Position numbers and translations under genes: made by a program. From Treponema sp. (GTDB lineage: Bacteria; Spirochaetota; Spirochaetia; Treponematales; Breznakiellaceae), in assembly GCA_031289935.1 (NCBI GenBank), contig JAITON010000152.1:1-9362 (forward strand): DNA of 9,362 nt, given 5' to 3'. This document shows positions 6,161-9,362 of the stretch, one piece after another (within the stretch, counting starts at the first letter, position 1; the number at the start of each line of letters is the position of its first letter). The notes under the pieces were generated by a model, which worked only from the letters and a program-made list of their open reading frames with translations, made no database searches and was not told the DNA's origin.

Positions 6161-6715
6161 CTAGCTTTGTAACGAATCCGCAATGAGCCGGGCCAGGTCT
6201 TCGGCGCTGCTCCCGGCGGCGGGGATGAGGATATCCGCCACGGCCCGGTAGGCGGCGGCCCGGCGCTCGTGAAGGGCCCGGTGGCGCTCCCGGGGGCATG
6301 ATCCCTCCAGAAAGGGGGGCAGTTCCCCGCTCGCCTTTGCGGCGGCTTCGATGCGCTCCCAGGCAAGCTCCGCCGGGACCTCCAGGTATATCAGGATGGC
6401 AGTCTGCCGGGCTTTGCTCAAACATACCAGTTCCATGGCCTCAGGATTGTCGATGAGACCGCCCCCCGTAGCGATAATCCTTGGGCCTGGGAATCTGAGG
6501 AGGCTCCCCAGGGCTGCCGCTTCCGCCTGCCGGAAGGCAGCGGGCGATTCCCGGTAGAGGTTCCGGGGGCTTTTCCCGGTACGTTCCCTGATATAATCGT
6601 CCAGGTCCGTGAAACCGGCCCAGCCCAGGGCCGCCAGGGCCCGGCCCGTGAGGCTCTTCCCCGTGTGCTTCGGCCCTGTGAGCAGGATGGTCTGCGCCGG
6701 TTCGGTCTTTCCCAT
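6161..6715 (-). CDS. aroK: shikimate kinase, divergent
   Basis: This 184-residue P-loop kinase should phosphorylate shikimate with ATP on the way to chorismate. The Walker A loop is G14-PKHTGKS21. The DLD acidic pair follows at 37-39 (FTDLDDYI), which binds Mg and shikimate. F61-R-Q-A-E65 matches the shikimate-binding FRxxE, ATGGG (82-86) the glycine-rich Walker B region, and IYLEVP (109-114) the following strand. ERRAAAYRAVAD (150-161) matches the late ERxxxYxxxAD motif. Two departures from the family stand out: GE before FR is SP, and the lid RPLL motif reads PPFL (133-136), so the usual lid arginine is absent. The start at 6715 puts the P-loop at the usual place. An in-frame ATG at 6757 would add 14 residues but overlaps the divergent gene. 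No Shine-Dalgarno sequence is visible. Confidence 0.8.
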   Translation of the reverse strand: MGKTEPAQTILLTGPKHTGKSLTGRALAALGWAGFTDLDDYIRERTGKSPRNLYRESPAAFRQAEAAALGSLLRFPGPRIIATGGGLIDNPEAMELVCLSKARQTAILIYLEVPAELAWERIEAAAKASGELPPFLEGSCPRERHRALHERRAAAYRAVADILIPAAGSSAEDLARLIADSLQS

Positions 6716-6744
6716 AGACGAGAGCCTATCAGAACCGCTACAAT
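6715..6744 (+). promoter_or_regulatory. candidate promoter of the PrsW-like gene
   Basis: TACAAT (6739-6744) is a good -10 box, and TAGACG (6715-6720), 18 bp upstream, is a modest -35. The -10 box ends 11 nt before ATG 6756, with no Shine-Dalgarno sequence between. The boxes interleave with those of the opposite kinase promoter, so both cannot be occupied at once. Confidence 0.4.
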
Positions 6745-6751
6745 AAGACAA
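6723..6751 (-). promoter_or_regulatory. candidate promoter of the shikimate kinase gene
   Basis: On the minus strand TTGTCT (6746-6751), a 17-bp spacer and TAGGCT (6723-6728) are promoter-like. The -10 box ends 7 nt before ATG 6715, so transcription would begin at or next to the start codon. Both boxes deviate from consensus. Confidence 0.35.
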
Positions 6752-6755
6752 CGCC

Positions 6756-7463
6756 ATGAACAATGTATGGATTCTTGCCGTCCTTATTCTGATATCCGCC
6801 CTGCCGGCCCTGGGCCTGTTCATCTGGTTCCGTCTGAGCCGCTTTCCCCTGGGCCTGCTCTGGTTCCTGGCCTTTCTCCTGGGCGGCGCCCTGAGCCTGC
6901 TCACGGCGGGATTGTTACAAGGGCTCTTCCCGCCCCTGGGCGATAGCGGCGCGGGTTCGGTGATTCTGCGGCTCTTTACCCAGATCGCCCTTACCGAGGA
7001 GGCCGCCCGGCTTGTTCTGCTGATCCCCCTCCTGCTGATCTGGTTCCGTTTTGAGAAGCCCCCGGTAGAAGCCGATGCCCCGGCTGCGGCGTCCCAAGGA
7101 CCCGTACCCCGGCGCGCCCTAGCCGCCGCCGCCGGGTTTGCCGCCGGGCTGGGCTTCGCCGTTATTGAGACCGCCACCTACGGCGCGGCGGACCTGGGCA
7201 TCGCCCTGCTCCGGGCCTTTACCGCCGCGCCCCTCCACGGCGCCTGTGGCTGCCGGGTGGGCATGGCCGTCGCGGGCTTCCGGGAGAGCCCGGTCCGCTC
7301 GGTTCTGCGCTTCCTTATCGCGGCGGCCCTCCACGGTATGTATGATTTTATGGTTCTGAGCCCCGGTATGCCCATCGTCTTTCCCATTTGCCTGGTGGCG
7401 GCGGCCCTGGCTTCCTCCATTCAGCAGATCCGCTACCGGGAAACGATGGTTACGTCAAGTTAA
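6756..7463 (+). CDS. PrsW-family intramembrane metalloprotease (M82-like)
   Basis: This 235-residue, very hydrophobic protein has about seven predicted membrane segments (near 4-26, 31-55, 69-97, 121-140, 146-165, 184-202 and 205-222). It carries the PrsW signature in order: E81-E82-AAR (family EExxK, with Arg for Lys), GLGFAVIE ending in E138, H161 in PLHGACG, and H193 in ALHGMYDF. These glutamates and histidines are the proposed metal and catalytic residues on the membrane face. In Bacillus, PrsW starts regulated proteolysis of an anti-sigma factor. No anti-sigma gene lies nearby, so the substrate here is unknown. A CPBP/Abi-type membrane protease is a related alternative. The stop TAA lies inside a dispersed repeat, which also supplies the last residues VTSS, so the natural C-terminus may have been altered. 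It overlaps the helicase stop. Confidence 0.75.
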   Translation: MNNVWILAVLILISALPALGLFIWFRLSRFPLGLLWFLAFLLGGALSLLTAGLLQGLFPPLGDSGAGSVILRLFTQIALTEEAARLVLLIPLLLIWFRFEKPPVEADAPAAASQGPVPRRALAAAAGFAAGLGFAVIETATYGAADLGIALLRAFTAAPLHGACGCRVGMAVAGFRESPVRSVLRFLIAAALHGMYDFMVLSPGMPIVFPICLVAAALASSIQQIRYRETMVTSS

Positions 7464-7469
7464 TCAGCG
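7452..7469 (+). repeat. dispersed 18-bp repeat, copy 3, holding two opposing stop codons
   Basis: This copy is identical over 18 bp to the one at 4568-4585. Its central TTAA gives TAA on both strands: 7461-7463 ends the PrsW-like gene and 7462-7460 ends the helicase gene. The flank continues as TCTCCCT, resembling the CTCCCT of copy 2. Confidence 0.8.
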
Positions 7470-9362
7470 TCTCCCTGGAATAGCGGTAGTTGGCTAACCG
7501 GGGGCGCTTCCGGCCGCATGCGCAGGGTCGCCGTTTCCTGGGGGATAAGCCCGTTGAGCTGCTCCAGAAAGCGGCTCGGTGCAGGGACCGTTTTTCTGTT
7601 GCCGATTTTCCGGGACCTGGAGCGGGACAGGTAGAGTCCCTGCCGCGTCCGGGTCATGGCTACGTAGAGGAGCCGCTTCTCCTCCTCAATCTTTGCGGGG
7701 TCTTCGTGCTTCCCGTCAAAGAGGGTGAAGGGGATGATGCCCTCCTCCAGGGCGGGGATAAAGACATGGTCAAACTCCAGGCCCTTGGATGCGTGGATGG
7801 TCATGAGTCTGACCGCATCCCGTCGCAGGGTTCCGTCGCCGGGGCCGCTCAGGGCCAGAATATCCAGAAACGATGCCAGGCTGTCGTACATGGCGGCCCA
7901 GGTCAGGAGCCGGTCCAAAGCTTCGCCGTCTTTCCAGGTTCTTTTGCGGCTTCCGGCAGGTCTTTTCTCCCGTTGCAGCTCCTCCCAGGCCAACCGTATT
8001 ACCGCCCCGGGACCGGCCGCCGGGATGCTTCCCTCCGCCGTCCATGCCCGGAGCTTTAGGATGAGCGAACTCGCCGGCTCCTCCTCCCACCAGGGCGCTT
8101 CCCCGGTCAGCTCCCAGGGGATGCCGTGGTCGGCCAGGGCCTTGGCGATTGCGGGGGCCAGGCCCGATATCCGCAATAATACGGCGCAGTCGCCTGGGGA
8201 AACATCAGCTTGTGATGCCGGGCCGTCATCAGCGTCAACAGACCCGCTGTCAAAGGCAAAGAAACCCGTACCCCCCACCAGGGCCTCGATACGCCGGGCG
8301 ATACCCTCGGCCTCGGCCTTTTCCGTGGGGTATTCCACCGTAGAAAGGCCGGCCTGGCGATCTTCGCCAACCAGGCAGGTATTGCTGAGGCGGCCTGCGG
8401 CCTCCAGTACCGGGGCGGCGCAGCGGAAGCTCCGGGAAAGGTAAAAGCTCCCGGCTTCGGGATAGTCCCGGCTAAAGCGGCCGATGAATTGGGGGTCCGA
8501 ACCCCGGAAGGCATAGATGGCCTGGTTTGGGTCGCCGATAACCCGCAGGGAGGGCGCCTCCAGAGTATTCGGGACGAGGAGACTGAGCAGAGCGTATTGG
8601 GCAAAGTTGATGTCCTGGTATTCGTCCACCAGGATATGCCGGTAACGCCGCCGGTACTTTTCGAGGAGACCGGGATCGGCGGCCAGGAGCCGGGCCGCCC
8701 CGGCGGGCAGATCGTCGAAGTCCAGGAGCGATGCTTCCCTGAGGCCCTGCCGGTATCGCTCGTAGAGGGGCTCCAGGCCGGGGTCCGGGGACGGGATGGC
8801 GAAACTACCGGAGAGAGCGATCTTCGGGCCGGTCTCCCCCGGCAGGAGCAGATAGCGCTTCCGGCCTTCGATATAGGCTCCAAGCCGCTCCGCTCCGGTA
8901 CGTTTTACCCCCTCCGCTCCTGCGCAAATCTTCCGGAGCAGTTCCCGCCGTTCCGTCTCGGCGAGAACCCTGAAGTTTGACGGGACGCCGTGGGTCCCTT
9001 CCTGTTCCCGCAGCAGAGCGCAGCAGAAGGAGTGGAAGGTGGCTGCGGTAAGGCCCCCGGCAATATGCCCTGCAATATGCCCGCCGGTATACCTGCCGGT
9101 ATGCCCGCCGATATACCTGCCGGTATATCGGGCGATACGGTCCCTAAGTTCCCCGGCGGCCTTGACCGTAAAACTCAGGGCCAGGATTGACGCAGGGTCA
9201 GAGCCCCCTTCAATGAGCCTGATGATCCGGCTCGTAAGGACCGCAGTCTTCCCGGTCCCCGGCCCGGCAATGATGATGCCCCAGCGGCCATCGTAGGCCA
9301 CCGCCTCCTCCTGGTCCCGCTCCAGGGTAATGCTCCGGGGCTGTGGCCGGGCGCGGCTGGGC
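7460..9362 (-). CDS. UvrD/PcrA-like superfamily 1 DNA helicase (5' end beyond window)
   Basis: An ATP-driven 3'-5' DNA helicase of the UvrD/Rep/PcrA group. The frame stays open to the right edge, so GTG at 9301 is not the likely start: the codons upstream encode ITLERDQEEAV, the Q-motif. Motifs in order are I (AGPGTGKT, near 9245-9268), Ia (LSFTVKAAGELRDRI), Ib (TFHSF), II (VDEYQD, 8612-8629), III (GDPNQAIYAFRG), IV (SRSFRCA), V (TIHASKGLEFDHVF) and VI (LLYVAMTRTRQG). All are intact. Between Ia and Ib sits a repeat-encoded insertion. The C-terminus contains QLPLF (7478-7492), a good match to bacterial sliding-clamp binding motifs. Upstream of the Q-motif a basic, proline-rich linker (PSRARPQPRS) suggests another N-terminal domain outside the window. 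The last residues DAD and the TAA come from a dispersed repeat. Confidence 0.9.
   Translation of the reverse strand, partial: PSRARPQPRSITLERDQEEAVAYDGRWGIIIAGPGTGKTAVLTSRIIRLIEGGSDPASILALSFTVKAAGELRDRIARYTGRYIGGHTGRYTGGHIAGHIAGGLTAATFHSFCCALLREQEGTHGVPSNFRVLAETERRELLRKICAGAEGVKRTGAERLGAYIEGRKRYLLLPGETGPKIALSGSFAIPSPDPGLEPLYERYRQGLREASLLDFDDLPAGAARLLAADPGLLEKYRRRYRHILVDEYQDINFAQYALLSLLVPNTLEAPSLRVIGDPNQAIYAFRGSDPQFIGRFSRDYPEAGSFYLSRSFRCAAPVLEAAGRLSNTCLVGEDRQAGLSTVEYPTEKAEAEGIARRIEALVGGTGFFAFDSGSVDADDGPASQADVSPGDCAVLLRISGLAPAIAKALADHGIPWELTGEAPWWEEEPASSLILKLRAWTAEGSIPAAGPGAVIRLAWEELQREKRPAGSRKRTWKDGEALDRLLTWAAMYDSLASFLDILALSGPGDGTLRRDAVRLMTIHASKGLEFDHVFIPALEEGIIPFTLFDGKHEDPAKIEEEKRLLYVAMTRTRQGLYLSRSRSRKIGNRKTVPAPSRFLEQLNGLIPQETATLRMRPEAPPVSQLPLFQGDAD
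9059..9130 (-). repeat. six 12-bp tandem units inside the helicase gene
   Basis: Six in-frame 12-bp units lie head to tail at 9119, 9107, 9095, 9083, 9071 and 9059. They encode RYTG, RYIG, GHTG, RYTG, GHIA and GHIA. The unit consensus on the plus strand is gccggtatacct, alternating with gccggtatgccc, which also gives a 24-bp higher-order period. Because the unit length is divisible by three, changes in copy number keep the frame. The array sits between helicase motifs Ia and Ib. Confidence 0.9.

Noticed and set aside
6716..7177. N-terminal extension of the shikimate kinase frame by up to 154 residues
   Set aside because: The extension lies opposite the PrsW-like gene, is low-complexity Arg/Ala/Pro sequence, and would place the P-loop far from its normal N-terminal position.
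9059..9130. CRISPR-like array
   Set aside because: The units are 12 bp, directly adjacent without spacers, and in frame within a helicase gene. This is a coding minisatellite.

Overview
The window is 9.4 kb of GC-rich bacterial DNA, tightly packed with short or negative gene spacing. It holds eight recognisable protein genes, two of them cut by the window edges, and one broken gene. The gene mix suggests a spirochaete of the Treponema group: a periplasmic LysM/M23 peptidase followed by a PEGA-like exported protein, a DUF3782-type protein of the kind common in treponemes, a PrsW-type membrane protease and a UvrD-like helicase. This placement is an inference from family resemblance. No rRNA or other marker is present to confirm it.

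Layout. A minus-strand operon fills 1-2109: a 56-residue 2[4Fe-4S] ferredoxin, then a LysM/M23 peptidase overlapping it by 14 nt, then, 15 nt further on, an exported PEGA-like protein that runs off the left edge. A GNAT acetyltransferase (2246-2863, plus) diverges from this operon. It converges on an NAD-binding epimerase/dehydratase (2860-3918, minus), and the two stop codons overlap. A decayed DUF3782-type gene follows (4036-4441, minus). It keeps a good promoter and Shine-Dalgarno sequence but has lost its middle and its reading frame. Next comes an AT-richer, gene-free stretch with a 72-bp inverted-repeat element. A penicillin-binding D-Ala-D-Ala carboxypeptidase follows (4827-6074, plus), and it converges on a divergent shikimate kinase (6161-6715, minus) across an 86-bp gap carrying a perfect 20-bp tandem duplication. 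A PrsW-like protease (6756-7463, plus) diverges from the kinase over only 40 bp. It converges, with overlapping stops, on a UvrD/PcrA-like SF1 helicase that continues past the right edge.

Three themes run through the window. First, an 18-bp sequence recurs at three gene boundaries (4568, 6114, 7452), once as part of a palindromic MITE- or REP-like element and once supplying the stop codons of two converging genes. Second, the carboxypeptidase, kinase and PrsW genes have no Shine-Dalgarno sequence and have -10-like boxes only about 7-11 nt before the start codon, which suggests leaderless or near-leaderless mRNAs. Third, the helicase carries an in-frame array of six 12-bp repeats between its conserved motifs and a C-terminal QLPLF that looks like a sliding-clamp binding motif.

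Functionally the window is mostly housekeeping: envelope and peptidoglycan maintenance (M23 peptidase, carboxypeptidase, PEGA-like protein, PrsW), chorismate pathway, redox and DNA repair. I see no clear defence island, phage or complete mobile element.
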